This document shows positions 26,145-35,390 of a DNA stretch of 64,000 nucleotides, one piece after another (the stretch's first letter is position 1; each line of letters starts with the position of its first letter). The notes beneath the pieces are model-generated. The model worked only from the letters and a program-made list of their open reading frames with translations, was not told the DNA's origin and searched no databases. A program made the position numbers and the translations under genes. Location of the stretch: positions 62,001-126,000 of the forward strand of contig NZ_LMGI01000002.1 in the NCBI RefSeq assembly GCF_001427105.1, in the 5' to 3' direction. The DNA is from Sphingopyxis sp. Root154. Lineage in GTDB: Bacteria > Pseudomonadota > Alphaproteobacteria > Sphingomonadales > Sphingomonadaceae.

Positions 26145-26876
26145 CTAGAGCGTAAATCCGCCGTCGATCGTAAGACTGGCACCCGTCATATAACCAGCTT
26201 CGTCATTGACCGCATAGGCGACCAAGCCGGCGATCTCCTCGGGCTTCGCCACGCGCCTGAGCGGGCTCATCTTTGACAGCTCTGCAATCCCGCCGGCGTT
26301 GATGTCGGTATCGGTTGGACCCGGTTGGATATTGTTCACGGTGATGTCGCGGGGGGCGAGGTCGAGCGCAATCCCTTTCACCATCGCCGCTACCGCCGCC
26401 TTCGTCATCTGGTAGACGCTCGCGCCCGGAAAGCCGGTTCGTACCGCCACATTGCTCCCGATGGTCACAACCCGGCCACCATCATTCATATGTTCGGCAG
26501 CCGCCTGGATGGACAGATAAACACCGCGTACATTGATCCGCAGCATTTCGTCGAGGTCGGACTCGGTCACCGCGTCTATCGTCGCGACCCGAAATATCCC
26601 GGCATTGACGACGACGGCGTCTAGTTTGCCGAAGGTTTCGACAGCCGTCGACACCGCCGCCCGGATATCCTCCGCCTTGCCGCTGTCCGCCTTGATCGCT
26701 TTCGCCCGACCTCCGTGTCCAATGAGATTTTGCTCGATTTCATATGCGGCGGCATCGCTCGATATGTAGGTGAAGGCCACAGCATAGCCCTCGCGTACAA
26801 GCCGCTCGACAATGGCTGCGCCGATCCCGCGCGAGCCGCCGAAAACCAGCGCCGCTTTTCCAGCATCAATATTCAT
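26145..26876 (-). CDS. SDR family oxidoreductase
   Basis: 243-residue classical short-chain dehydrogenase. Cofactor motif FGGSRGIGAA (G13-G19), NAG at 91-93, and the triad S141, Y155, K159 (SVYQMTK). The FabG-like C-terminus has AGYMTGASLTIDGG. Start ATG 26876 with an AGGAAGAG site upstream. It lies 52 bases downstream of the quinone oxidoreductase gene, in the same direction, and is likely under the same TetR regulator. NAD(P)-dependent carbonyl reduction is expected; the substrate is unknown. Confidence 0.93.
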   Translation of the reverse strand: MNIDAGKAALVFGGSRGIGAAIVERLVREGYAVAFTYISSDAAAYEIEQNLIGHGGRAKAIKADSGKAEDIRAAVSTAVETFGKLDAVVVNAGIFRVATIDAVTESDLDEMLRINVRGVYLSIQAAAEHMNDGGRVVTIGSNVAVRTGFPGASVYQMTKAAVAAMVKGIALDLAPRDITVNNIQPGPTDTDINAGGIAELSKMSPLRRVAKPEEIAGLVAYAVNDEAGYMTGASLTIDGGFTL

Positions 26877-26928
26877 CGCAAGTCTCTCTTCCTGAATGAT
26901 TTGACTGTCCCATTTGTCCTTCGCGGCG

Positions 26929-27891
26929 TCAGGGAATGAGGAGCAGCTTGCCGATGCTCCGGCGGCTTTCCATGTCGCCATGCGCGCGCGCCGCATCGGC
27001 AAGCGGATAGACGCCGCCGATTTCGACGCGCAGCCTTCCTTCGATTACCCACTGGAACAATTGCGCCGATCGCTCGCGCAACAACTCGGGCGTCGGGATA
27101 TGGTCGGAGAAGACGGCATAGCCGAGCTTGATGCTCTTCGGCAGGCTCATGACATCAATCGGTCCCGGCCCACCAAGCACCGGCCCGAACCAGCAGAAAG
27201 TGCCCGAGCGCCGGAGCGATGCAAGCGAGCCAGCGAATGTCGCGGGGCCCGATCCGTCGAAAACGACGTTAACCCCCTCGCCGTTCGTAAGCGCGAGAGT
27301 CCGATCCGCGAAATCACCATCGGCATCGACGATGACGTGATCGGCGCCGGCGCTGCGCGCTATCTCGGCCTTTGCCGCGCTCGACACGCGTCCGATCACC
27401 GTGCCGCCGCGCAGCTTGACGATCTGCGTCAGCAGCAACCCGAGGCCGCCGGCGGCGGCATGGACGAGCGCGACGTCGCCCGGCTGCACCGGGTAGAAAT
27501 CGGTCGCGAAATGACTGGCGGTCAGACCCTGCATCATGATCGCAGCCGCAGTGCGGTCGTCGATCGCGTCGGGAACCGGAACCAGCGCGCCCTCCGGCAT
27601 CTCGACCCGCTCCGCATAACTTCCGGGCGCATAGACCCAAGCGACACGGTCGCCGATCGCGAAGCCCATGACGCCCTCGCCCAGCGAGATAACCCGGCCC
27701 GCGCCTTCGACTCCGAGGACCTTTGGCTCCGGGATGTCGGCCCACGCCATGCCGCGGCGCACCCCGATATCCATGAAATTGACGCCTGCGGCGGCGACCT
27801 CGACGATCACCTTTCCCGGGCCGGGCTCCGGCTGGCGTGTATCGATCAGGTTCAGGTCGCCATCGGGCGACATCATTGCAATGGCTTTCAT
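26929..27891 (-). CDS. Zinc-independent quinone oxidoreductase (MDR family)
   Basis: 320 residues. The GroES-like N-terminal domain contains VEVAAAGVNFMDIGVRRG and the Rossmann domain the HAAAGGLGLLL cofactor motif near 147. Zinc-ligand cysteines are absent, so it is of the quinone reductase/crotonyl reductase type. The ATG at 27891 has GGAAG four bases upstream; an upstream frame extension to 27921 overlaps the operator and is not used. It would reduce quinones or enals with NADPH, fitting electrophile-induced TetR control. Confidence 0.9.
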   Translation of the reverse strand: MKAIAMMSPDGDLNLIDTRQPEPGPGKVIVEVAAAGVNFMDIGVRRGMAWADIPEPKVLGVEGAGRVISLGEGVMGFAIGDRVAWVYAPGSYAERVEMPEGALVPVPDAIDDRTAAAIMMQGLTASHFATDFYPVQPGDVALVHAAAGGLGLLLTQIVKLRGGTVIGRVSSAAKAEIARSAGADHVIVDADGDFADRTLALTNGEGVNVVFDGSGPATFAGSLASLRRSGTFCWFGPVLGGPGPIDVMSLPKSIKLGYAVFSDHIPTPELLRERSAQLFQWVIEGRLRVEIGGVYPLADAARAHGDMESRRSIGKLLLIP

Positions 27892-27901
27892 GTCATCTTC
27901 C

Positions 27902-27923
27902 TTATTGAATGATCGTTCCATAA
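27902..27923. promoter_or_regulatory. TetR operator upstream of the quinone oxidoreductase
   Basis: TTATTGAA and TTCCATAA separated by TGATCG. The same half-sites occur upstream of the TetR gene (28524-28545), only the six central bases differing. Confidence 0.75.
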
Positions 27924-27940
27924 TTAATCAAAAAAATGGA

Positions 27941-28507
27941 TCAGCGAAGCGCGCGAAGTGTCAATTCTCCGAGGCTAGCCAGATGCCCGGCGCTTGCTCC
28001 ACCACGCGCGGCAATCCTTATTCCCGCAAAGTTCGCAACGAACCAGGTTGCGATCATGTCGGGATCAAGGTCGATAGCGATGTCGCCGTCCGCTTGCGCC
28101 GCACTCACCTGCGCAACGATTGCTGTCCGCAGCGAACGGTCGGCCGCCGCCCGGATTTCATTGAGCACGGGCCATGACGTTCCGAGTTCAGCGATCGAAT
28201 TGACACCCAGACAAGGCTTGGTCGCTTCGCGAACGACCCGATCAACCATGGCGAAAATGCCTTCGATCGCTCGGCTGCCGGTTCGAAGAGCCTCCCGGTG
28301 CGCGTTCGTTTCCCCGATCGCGTAGCGGCGCACCGCTGCGATGTAGAGACCGGCCTTGTCGCCGAAGCTGTTATAGAGACTTTGCCGGCCGATCCCCATT
28401 GCGTCGACGAGCATCTGGGCGGTCGTGCCCTCATAGCCATGCTCGCGGAACACACCGATCGCCGCATCGATTGCGACATCATCGTCAAAGTTCTTCGGTC
28501 TCGCCAT
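27941..28507 (-). CDS. TetR/AcrR family regulator
   Basis: 188 residues from MARPKNF at 28507. The helix-turn-helix lies in residues 8-53 (GYEGTTAQMLVDAMGIGRQSLYNSFGDKAGLY). The ligand domain follows and carries a Cys in TKPCLGVNS. It is the first of three codirected genes but has its own operator copy, so it probably represses both itself and the oxidoreductase-SDR pair. The inducer is unknown, perhaps an electrophile or quinone. Confidence 0.93.
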   Translation of the reverse strand: MARPKNFDDDVAIDAAIGVFREHGYEGTTAQMLVDAMGIGRQSLYNSFGDKAGLYIAAVRRYAIGETNAHREALRTGSRAIEGIFAMVDRVVREATKPCLGVNSIAELGTSWPVLNEIRAAADRSLRTAIVAQVSAAQADGDIAIDLDPDMIATWFVANFAGIRIAARGGASAGHLASLGELTLRALR

Positions 28508-28523
28508 ATTTCGCACATAGGCA

Positions 28524-28545
28524 TTATGGAACGAATGTTCAATAA
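28524..28545. promoter_or_regulatory. TetR operator upstream of the TetR gene
   Basis: On the minus strand it reads TTATTGAA, CATTCG, TTCCATAA; 16 bases before the regulator start. Second copy of the operator at 27902. Confidence 0.75.
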
Positions 28546-28564
28546 TTATCTTTGCGGCGCGCTC

Positions 28565-31423
28565 CTATGCCGAAGGCATGGCCTCGATGCGATACTGCCA
28601 CGCGCGAGTCCCCTGCCGACGGGCGAGCGAAACGGCGTCGCGAATCAAAGTCGCGCTCGTCGTGCGGTCGCCATCGAGCCGCTGGACGAGATCGGCCTTG
28701 ATGCGCAAAAGTTCGGGCATGGCGAAGAGTTCGCCCAGTTCCTCACAGCGAGATATCGCTCCCTCGACGAGATCCTGTGCCTCGCGAAACCGCGCGGCGC
28801 GCTGCAAACCCCAAAGGAGCGTCACCGTGAACGGCGTGATGAGCAGCTCGTATTGCGCAGCGTGAAGGCTGGCGATGCTCTTTTCAAGCGCGACCAGGGC
28901 ATTAGCCCCAAGATTGCGCTCGAAATCGAGCGCGCCTCGGAACCCTTCAGCAGCGACAATGTAGGGCGCAAGCGCGCTGGCTTCCGCGCGTGCGGCAAGG
29001 GTGTCGACCGCTTCCTCCGCTGCCTCGAGATCGTCGCTCCACAGATGGATGATGGCCGCCCACACCAGCGCGATGCATTGGGAGATACTGTGCTCGAGCT
29101 GCGCAGTCTCGCGAACTGTCTGCCGGGCGAGACGATTCGCTTGTTCCGTGTCGCCCGCTAGCCAAAGCGTGTAGGCGAGCGCGATCCCGGTCCGGCTGCG
29201 GTTGTCGAAGCCATAACGGATCGTTCGGCTCCGGAGCGTTGGCCCGCTCCGCTCCATTGCCTGTTCAAGCTCTTCGCGCGCGCGCTCCAGATCGCCCGCG
29301 AGATAGTGCGAAATTCCCGAAAGGGAGAAAGCGATGCCGAATGCCTCGTCGCCGCCGATTTGCGCCGCGACTTCCACAGCCCGTTCGGCATGCAACCGGG
29401 CAGCGGCATAATCGCCAAGCCGTTTGTTGAAGATGTGGAGGCGGGCGAGCATCCGCAGTTGGTTCCAGCTGTCTTCCAAGCGGGTCGCCAAGTCGAGCGC
29501 CCGCCCCAGCGCTTCGCCCGCAGCCGATCCGTTGCCTTGCGTAAACATCAGCGCCGTTCCGAGCGCTCCCTGAAGCTCCAATTCCAACTCGGGCGCGATC
29601 CCGCTATCGGCATTTCCGGTCGCAGCCGTCGCTGTGGCAAGCGCCCTGCTGCACCAATTCTGGCATTCGAGCAGATGCGACAGGTTGAGAAAAACCGGCG
29701 CGCTCGCGGCCGCGAGGCGCACGCCGGTTTTCAGGTCGCCGTCGCCGCCGAAACTGAAATCCAGCGCGCTGCGAATGTTGCCGAGTTGCTGGCGGAGCGG
29801 CCTGGCGTCTTCGAGCGAGCTTTCGTCGTGGCCGGCGATCGCCTCGAGTTCGGCAAGGTAATAGCTGGCGTGTCTGCGCGCTGCGGCGGTATATTCGCCG
29901 TCCCCCCGCGCGCGCAGTTTCTCGCGCGCATAGGCTCGCGTCATTTCGAGCAGGCGATAGATGCACGCACCGCCGGTGCGGTTGACCGAAACGAGCGATT
30001 TCGACGCCAGTTCGTCGAGGGCCAGGGCCGCTTCGTCCGCCCCCAGGTCTTCGTCGGCGGCGACATCGAGCGCGGCATCGATTGAAAAGGGGCCGACGAA
30101 AACCGAGAGCCGCTCGAACACGACCCTCTCGGCCGCGGAAAGCAGATCATGGCTCCAGTCGAGCGTGGCCTGAAGCGTTTGCTGACGCCGCTGGGCGGTC
30201 CGCCGACCCGACCAGCCGAGACTGAAGCGCTCGCCGAGTTGGCGCGCCGTCGCCGGAATGCCGTGGACTGCCGCGCGCACTGCGACGAGTTCGATCGGCA
30301 GCGCCATGCCGTCGAGGCGTCTACAGATGTCGGCGGCGAGGCGGACCATCTCTTCCTCCGGGACGAAGTCACTGTCGGCAGCCGCGACGCGCGAGCAAAA
30401 GAGTTCGACAGCTGGGTAGGCAAGAATCTCCGGGACGGTCAGGCCAGCGGGGTCGTCAGGATAAGGCAAGGCTCCCAGGCGATGCACATGCTCGCCCCGG
30501 ACCCTGAGCGGTTCGCGCGAGGTAGCAATGATACGCATGTAAGGCGCGAGGTCGATGAACTGTTCGACGATGGTTGCTGTCGGTTCAATCAGATGCTCGC
30601 AATTGTCGAGGACCAGCAGGAAACGGCGTTCACGCACATGTCCGAGGATCACGGCGAGTGGATCGTCGCCGTCGACGGCGATACCCATCGCGCCGGCAAT
30701 CATCGACGGTACGACCGCCGGATTTTCCAGCATGGAGAAGTCTACGAAGGCGACATGGCCACCAAAGTCGGCAACGCTTCGATGCGCTATTTCTACCGCG
30801 AGCGATGTTTTGCCCACCCCGGCGGGACCGACGATTGTGAACAGCGCAGTACCGGCGATCCGCTTGCCGAGCAGTTCCACGTCCCCCTCGCGCCCGATCA
30901 GATGGGGCTGCGGCGGCAAATTGTGCGCGCGGCCGCCGCCACCGTTCTCGGCACCGTCGTTGCTCGACACTATGGCGCCCGAAGCGCCGCCGGCTGCAGC
31001 TCGCCGTTCTACGGACGCCACAAAGGCATAGCCAACCCCGACTTGCGTCGCGATGTAACGCGCACCGTTCTGGCCATCGGCCAGCAATTTGCGGAGGCCC
31101 GCCATGTGAAACCGAAGACTGCCGTCTTCGACGACGACATCGGACCACACCCTTTTCAGCAGATCGCGCTTCGACAGCACCGCACCGGGCTTTTCGATCA
31201 GCGCAACGAGAAGATCGAACGAGCGCCCGCCGATCGGGACCGGTTCGTCGTTCCTCGTCAGGAGCCGCTCGTCGGGCCACAGGCGGAATGGTCCGAACGC
31301 CAATTGGTCGCCGAGTCTCTCGCTGTTCGTCACGCTCCGTTTATTCCCCGCGCCCTTGGCTCCGAGACCATTGCGGCGTCGGGCTGGCGCGCGACTTGTG
31401 GCAGAAAGCGTTCGTCTGTCCAA
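28565..31423 (-). CDS. Winged-helix regulator with NTPase and TPR domains
   Basis: 952 residues. An OmpR-type winged helix (about 43-137, with LLKRVWSDVVVEDGSLRFHM) is followed by an AAA/STAND-like NTPase with Walker A GPAGVGKTS (199-207) and Walker B FLLVLDNCEHL (268-277), then a long helical TPR-like C-terminus. This is the AfsR/MalT-like architecture in which ligand and ATP binding control DNA binding. The start is uncertain: the longest frame is given, and a GTG at 31333 is also possible. It lies 50 bases after the thioredoxin-fold gene on the same strand and probably governs the surrounding hydrolase cluster. Confidence 0.88.
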   Translation of the reverse strand: MDRRTLSATSRAPARRRNGLGAKGAGNKRSVTNSERLGDQLAFGPFRLWPDERLLTRNDEPVPIGGRSFDLLVALIEKPGAVLSKRDLLKRVWSDVVVEDGSLRFHMAGLRKLLADGQNGARYIATQVGVGYAFVASVERRAAAGGASGAIVSSNDGAENGGGGRAHNLPPQPHLIGREGDVELLGKRIAGTALFTIVGPAGVGKTSLAVEIAHRSVADFGGHVAFVDFSMLENPAVVPSMIAGAMGIAVDGDDPLAVILGHVRERRFLLVLDNCEHLIEPTATIVEQFIDLAPYMRIIATSREPLRVRGEHVHRLGALPYPDDPAGLTVPEILAYPAVELFCSRVAAADSDFVPEEEMVRLAADICRRLDGMALPIELVAVRAAVHGIPATARQLGERFSLGWSGRRTAQRRQQTLQATLDWSHDLLSAAERVVFERLSVFVGPFSIDAALDVAADEDLGADEAALALDELASKSLVSVNRTGGACIYRLLEMTRAYAREKLRARGDGEYTAAARRHASYYLAELEAIAGHDESSLEDARPLRQQLGNIRSALDFSFGGDGDLKTGVRLAAASAPVFLNLSHLLECQNWCSRALATATAATGNADSGIAPELELELQGALGTALMFTQGNGSAAGEALGRALDLATRLEDSWNQLRMLARLHIFNKRLGDYAAARLHAERAVEVAAQIGGDEAFGIAFSLSGISHYLAGDLERAREELEQAMERSGPTLRSRTIRYGFDNRSRTGIALAYTLWLAGDTEQANRLARQTVRETAQLEHSISQCIALVWAAIIHLWSDDLEAAEEAVDTLAARAEASALAPYIVAAEGFRGALDFERNLGANALVALEKSIASLHAAQYELLITPFTVTLLWGLQRAARFREAQDLVEGAISRCEELGELFAMPELLRIKADLVQRLDGDRTTSATLIRDAVSLARRQGTRAWQYRIEAMPSA

Positions 31424-31473
31424 GCCGCCGAGGGTACAGAATTTGTGCCAACGCCGTCCGGTCGGCAGCCGTT

Positions 31474-32562
31474 CTAGCCGAAGGTGAAGACGTAAGCGCG
31501 GACGCCCGGACGCGAAAATTCGACCGTCACCGTCCGGTCCGCGATCCCGCCGCTCTGCCGGACCAGCTGATAAAGGCGGTCCTCGCGAACCTCGCCCCAG
31601 CCCGCGGCATCAACGTCAGAGCCGTGATTGACCCCGGGCGCAGCGCCGTCGATCGACACACGAAAGCGAACGGGTCGTCCGTCGGGGGCACCGCCGAGGA
31701 CGAGATGGGCATCGCGGGCATGAAACCGAAACCGGATCGCGCCTGCTGCGCCGTCCAAGGTAGCGAACTCACGCCCGACCGACCATTTGCCGGTCAGGTC
31801 CCAACTGTTGAGGTCGAGATCCGAAGCCGCAGCATAGCTTTCAGACCTGTCCTTTCGCAGCCCGCCGGGTGACCGGAAATGCTCCGCCTTGTCATAACCG
31901 ACATAGGCTTCGGGCGAGCCCAAATTGGTCCAATCTGCTTCAGCTTCGACGCCGATGCCTTTGATCGGTGAGACGCGAACGTCCGAAAGATCGCGGCCCG
32001 CTTCCGTGAGGAGCTTGCGGATCAATTGCTCCCCGCTCTCATAATCGCCCTCGCCGATGCGATAGCCACGCACGCGGCCATCGGCGTCGATGAAATAAAA
32101 GCCCGGCCAGCCTTGGTTCGCGAAGCGCTGCCACACCGCATACTCATTGTCCTGCAGGTTCGGATAGCCGACCTTTAGCTCGTTTGCCGCCAGCTGGACC
32201 TTCGCGGCATCATGTTCGAATGCGAATTCGGGCGCGTGGACGCCGACGACAACAAGACCCTTGTCGCCGTAACGCTCATTCCATGCACGAAGATAGGGCA
32301 GCGCGCGCAGCGAATTGATGCAGGAATAGGTCCAGAAATTCACGATCACCACCTTGCCGCGAAGCCCCTGCGGGCCACCGGGAACCGCGGCAAGCCACGG
32401 CTTGGCGGAAGCGAGCACCTCAACCGGCTGCGACGTCGCATCGAATGGCGCGCTTTGCGCACGCGCTATACCAAGCGCATCACCGAAGCAGACGGTGGTG
32501 ACAGCGCCGGCGGCGACAAGTGCCGCTGCGATAAAACCGATCGATCGTCCTTTGCTCATCAT
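31474..32562 (-). CDS. Exported thioredoxin-fold protein with DipZ-like C-terminal domain
   Basis: 362 residues from ATG 32562 (GGAG six bases upstream). An N-terminal membrane anchor or signal precedes a TlpA/DipZ-like thioredoxin domain with VVIVNFWTYSCINSLRALPY. The usual CINC active site reads C81-I-N-S84, so the resolving cysteine is absent. The C-terminal 180 residues resemble the carbohydrate-binding-like module found at the end of DipZ proteins. It would act in the periplasm. With one cysteine it could form mixed disulfides or act as a peroxidase rather than a reductant. Confidence 0.85.
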   Translation of the reverse strand: MMSKGRSIGFIAAALVAAGAVTTVCFGDALGIARAQSAPFDATSQPVEVLASAKPWLAAVPGGPQGLRGKVVIVNFWTYSCINSLRALPYLRAWNERYGDKGLVVVGVHAPEFAFEHDAAKVQLAANELKVGYPNLQDNEYAVWQRFANQGWPGFYFIDADGRVRGYRIGEGDYESGEQLIRKLLTEAGRDLSDVRVSPIKGIGVEAEADWTNLGSPEAYVGYDKAEHFRSPGGLRKDRSESYAAASDLDLNSWDLTGKWSVGREFATLDGAAGAIRFRFHARDAHLVLGGAPDGRPVRFRVSIDGAAPGVNHGSDVDAAGWGEVREDRLYQLVRQSGGIADRTVTVEFSRPGVRAYVFTFG

Positions 32563-32757
32563 GACTGTCTCCGTTGCCGCCGGCTCACCGGCCAACACCG
32601 ATTAGGCCTGTCACGGGGACGGGGCACGTTAGGCGCCAACCTCCCCCGTTAGTTTGTGCGTCCCCGAACTAACAACAGCTCACCGCGCCTAACGAGCGGC
32701 GACCGGCGATCTCGCTATCTCTCTCCCGATCCTTTCCCACCGACCAGGAGACGAGAT
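32563..32757. promoter_or_regulatory. Divergent promoter region with nested inverted repeats
   Basis: CGTTAGGCGC (32627-32636) is the exact inverse of GCGCCTAACG (32685-32694). Nested inside are GTTAGTT (32648-32654) and AACTAAC (32667-32673). These four GTTAG-type sites lie between the thioredoxin-fold gene and the epoxide hydrolase gene and are good candidates for regulator binding. Confidence 0.6.
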
Positions 32758-34023
32758 TTGCTTGGAGATTTCACCCCCTCACGCCGTGGTTTCGTGACCA
32801 CCGCCGCGACGCTTGGCGCCCTCGCCGCTGTCCCGTCCGTTGCCCGCACCGGCAATGCTGCGATCCGGCCGTTCAAGGTCGCGATCCCTGACCCCGACCT
32901 TGCGGCGATGAAGCGACGCGTCGCGGAAACCCGCTGGGCAGATGCGCAGCCGGTCGCCGACGACAGCCAAGGCGTGCGCCGTCAGACACTCGAGGCCATG
33001 ATGCGCTATTGGGCCGGCGACTATGACTGGCGCAAGGTCGAGGCCCGCCTGAACGCGCTGCCGATGTTCCTCACCGAAATCGACGGGCTCGACATCCACT
33101 TCATCCACGTCCGCTCGCGCCATGACCAAGCGATGCCGATGATCCTGACGCATGGCTGGCCGGGCTCGATCCTCGAGTTCATGCGGGTGATCGATCCGCT
33201 CACCAACCCGACAGCGCACGGGGGCGAGGCGGAAGACGCCTTCCACCTCGTCATCCCGTCGATCCCGGGCTTCGGCTTTTCGGGCAAACCGACGGTGCCC
33301 GGCTGGGGCTCCGACCATATCGGGCGCGCCTGGTCGACGCTCATGCTGCGTCTCGGCTATGATCGCTATGTCAGCCAGGGCGGCGATTGCGGCTCGGTGA
33401 TCTCGCAGCGCATGGCACTCCAGCATGTGCCGGGGCTGGCGGGAATCCATCTCAACATGCCTGCCGTGGTCCCAGCCGATATCGCCCGCACCCTTGCGGC
33501 GGGAGATCCGGCGCCCGCAAGCCTGACGGCGAGGGAGCGCGGCGCGTTCGACCAGCTCGAGGCCTTCTATCGCGACAATTCGGCCTATGCGGCGATGATG
33601 AACACGCGGCCGCAGACGATCGGTTATTCGCTGGTCGACTCGCCGGTCGGCATGGCGGCGTGGATGTACGAAAAGATTGCGCAGTGGGTCTATGCCGACG
33701 GCCAGACCGACCGCGTGCTCGGCCGCGACGCGATCCTCGACGATATTTCGCTTTACTGGCTAACCGGCACCGGCGCTTCGGCTGCGCGTATCTACTGGGA
33801 AGATCATTCGAACAATTTCAACGCGCGCGGCGTCATCGACATGCCGGTCGCGGTCAGCGTCTTCCCCGGCGAAATCTTCCGTGCACCCAGAAGCTGGGCC
33901 GAGCGCTGCTACACCAACCTCACTTATTTCAACGAGGTCAGCGACGGCGGTCATTTCGCCGCCTGGGAGCAACCGCAACTGTTCGCCGAAGAAGTCCGCG
34001 CGGCCTTCCGCCCGCTTCGCTGA
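32758..34023 (+). CDS. Tat-exported epoxide hydrolase
   Basis: 421 residues starting at a TTG (32758) placed seven bases after AGGAG; the frame is open further upstream but without a site. The start gives a twin-arginine signal SRRGFVTTAA. The mature enzyme is an EPHX1/juvenile-hormone-type epoxide hydrolase: HGWPGS oxyanion motif (H132-S137), nucleophile D210 in GGDCGS, where most members have GGDWG, and the histidine H399 in GGHFAAWEQP. It would open epoxides to diols outside the cytoplasm. First gene of a three-gene operon. Confidence 0.92.
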   Translation: MLGDFTPSRRGFVTTAATLGALAAVPSVARTGNAAIRPFKVAIPDPDLAAMKRRVAETRWADAQPVADDSQGVRRQTLEAMMRYWAGDYDWRKVEARLNALPMFLTEIDGLDIHFIHVRSRHDQAMPMILTHGWPGSILEFMRVIDPLTNPTAHGGEAEDAFHLVIPSIPGFGFSGKPTVPGWGSDHIGRAWSTLMLRLGYDRYVSQGGDCGSVISQRMALQHVPGLAGIHLNMPAVVPADIARTLAAGDPAPASLTARERGAFDQLEAFYRDNSAYAAMMNTRPQTIGYSLVDSPVGMAAWMYEKIAQWVYADGQTDRVLGRDAILDDISLYWLTGTGASAARIYWEDHSNNFNARGVIDMPVAVSVFPGEIFRAPRSWAERCYTNLTYFNEVSDGGHFAAWEQPQLFAEEVRAAFRPLR

Positions 34024-34058
34024 TCCTCCCCCTCATCTGTTCAAGAAGGAGAATGACG

Positions 34059-34472
34059 ATGTCCGATACCAAGACCCTCTATACCGCTGCCGTGCATGTG
34101 ACCGGCGGACGCGACGGCGCGGCGAAGAGCAGCGACGGCCGCCTCGACGTCAAGCTGTCGACCCCGGGCGGTCCCGGCGAGGGAACCAACCCGGAGCAAT
34201 TGTTCGCCGCGGGCTGGTCCGCCTGCTTTCAGGGCGCAATGGGCGTTGCTGCCAAGGCCAAAGGCGTCGTCTTGCCCGCCGAACTCGCGATCGATGCCGA
34301 AGTCGCGCTTCGTCAAGGCGAAGACGGCTATTCGCTCGCCGCGCGCCTCAATGTTCACGTGCCCGGGATCGATCCCGACATCGCGCGCCAGATCATCGAG
34401 GCCGCACACCGCACCTGCCCCTATTCGAAAGCGATCAAGGGCAACATCGACGCCGTCGTAGCCCTCGCCTGA
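34059..34472 (+). CDS. Organic hydroperoxide resistance protein (Ohr/OsmC)
   Basis: 137-residue thiol peroxidase that reduces organic and lipid hydroperoxides. The two catalytic cysteines are C56 (SACFQGAM) and C120 (TCPYSKA), with the Ohr signature after each. The ATG at 34059 is seven bases after AAGGAG; the ATG at 34053 is too close. Its partner in the operon is an epoxide hydrolase, consistent with detoxification of oxidised lipids or terpenes. Cytoplasmic, unlike its neighbours. Confidence 0.93.
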   Translation: MSDTKTLYTAAVHVTGGRDGAAKSSDGRLDVKLSTPGGPGEGTNPEQLFAAGWSACFQGAMGVAAKAKGVVLPAELAIDAEVALRQGEDGYSLAARLNVHVPGIDPDIARQIIEAAHRTCPYSKAIKGNIDAVVALA

Positions 34473-34499
34473 GCCCATTTCAGACATCAGGAGACGCAT

Positions 34500-35285
34500 A
34501 TGAAAAAGACAATCATTCCCGGCGGGTTGATGCTCGCGGCGGCGTTCCTCGCCACGGGCGCGCAGGCACAGGCCGCGCCCGCCAAACCGACAATCGTTCT
34601 CGTCCACGGCGCCTTCGCCGATTCATCGAGCTGGAACCGCGTGATCCCGATCCTGCAGCAGGATGGCTACACGGTCGTCGCGGCCCCCAACCCGCTGCGC
34701 GGCGTCCGCGCCGACGCCGATGTCGTCGCCAATGTCGTAAAGAGCATCGATGGCCCGGTGGTACTGGTCGGCCACTCCTATGGCGGATCGGTCATCAGCG
34801 AAGCCGCCGAAGGTCTGACGAATGTGAAAGGGCTGGTCTATGTTGCCGCTTTTGCGCCCGACACTGGCGAGACCGCGATCGGACTGACCGGACGGTTCCC
34901 GGGCAGCACGCTCGGCCCCGCGCTCGCACCGCCGGTCGGACTGACCGCCGGGGGCAACGATCTCTATATCCTCCAGGCGCTCTTTCACGATCAGTTTGCC
35001 GCCGATGTGCCGGCCCCCGAAGCGCGGCTCATGGCCGCCGGCCAGCGCCCGGTAGCCGAGGCTGCGCTGTCCGAGGCGTCGACCGCGCCTGCGTGGAAGC
35101 ATCTGCCGTCGTGGTTCGTCTATGGCGACGGCGACAGGAACATCCCGCCCATCGCCATGGGCTTCATGGCCGAGCGTGCCAAGTCGCGGCAGACCGTTGT
35201 GGTCAAGGGCGCATCGCACGTCGTGATGGTGTCGCATGCACCCGAAGTGGCCCGCCTCATCGAGCGGGCGGCGACCGACCAATAG
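34500..35285 (+). CDS. Sec-exported alpha/beta hydrolase
   Basis: 261 residues with signal peptide MKKTIIPGGLMLAAAFLATGAQAQA. The fold begins TIVLVHGAFADSSSW; the nucleophile elbow is GHSYGG (S93), and GASHVVMVSHAPE near 236-245 carries the catalytic histidine. It resembles salicylate-esterase-like or EstC-type small hydrolases. Third gene of the epoxide hydrolase operon, 27 bases after Ohr. It acts in the periplasm; the substrate is probably an ester or lactone. Confidence 0.9.
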   Translation: MKKTIIPGGLMLAAAFLATGAQAQAAPAKPTIVLVHGAFADSSSWNRVIPILQQDGYTVVAAPNPLRGVRADADVVANVVKSIDGPVVLVGHSYGGSVISEAAEGLTNVKGLVYVAAFAPDTGETAIGLTGRFPGSTLGPALAPPVGLTAGGNDLYILQALFHDQFAADVPAPEARLMAAGQRPVAEAALSEASTAPAWKHLPSWFVYGDGDRNIPPIAMGFMAERAKSRQTVVVKGASHVVMVSHAPEVARLIERAATDQ

Positions 35286-35333
35286 GAGCGCGTCGCCGGC
35301 TCTCTCATCCCCCGGAAGCTCCGGCGTGCGCTC

Positions 35334-35366
35334 CCGGCCGGTCATGTCGGCGACATGGCCGGCCGG
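35334..35366. terminator. Hairpin between convergent genes
   Basis: A 15-base arm from CCGGCCGG to CATGTC (35334-35348) pairs with GACATGGCCGGCCGG (35352-35366) with one G-U. There is no T run on either side, so it is a hairpin barrier rather than a canonical intrinsic terminator. Confidence 0.55.
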
Positions 35367-35390
35367 CTCCTGCTTCTGGTTCCGCGCAGT

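Noticed and set aside
30149..31477. 442-residue frame antisense to the large regulator
   Set aside because: No domain, lies fully within the regulator gene, and has antisense-type composition.
33387..34472. 361-residue frame ending in Ohr
   Set aside because: The first 220 codons are shadow sequence inside the epoxide hydrolase gene; Ohr begins at 34059 after AAGGAG.
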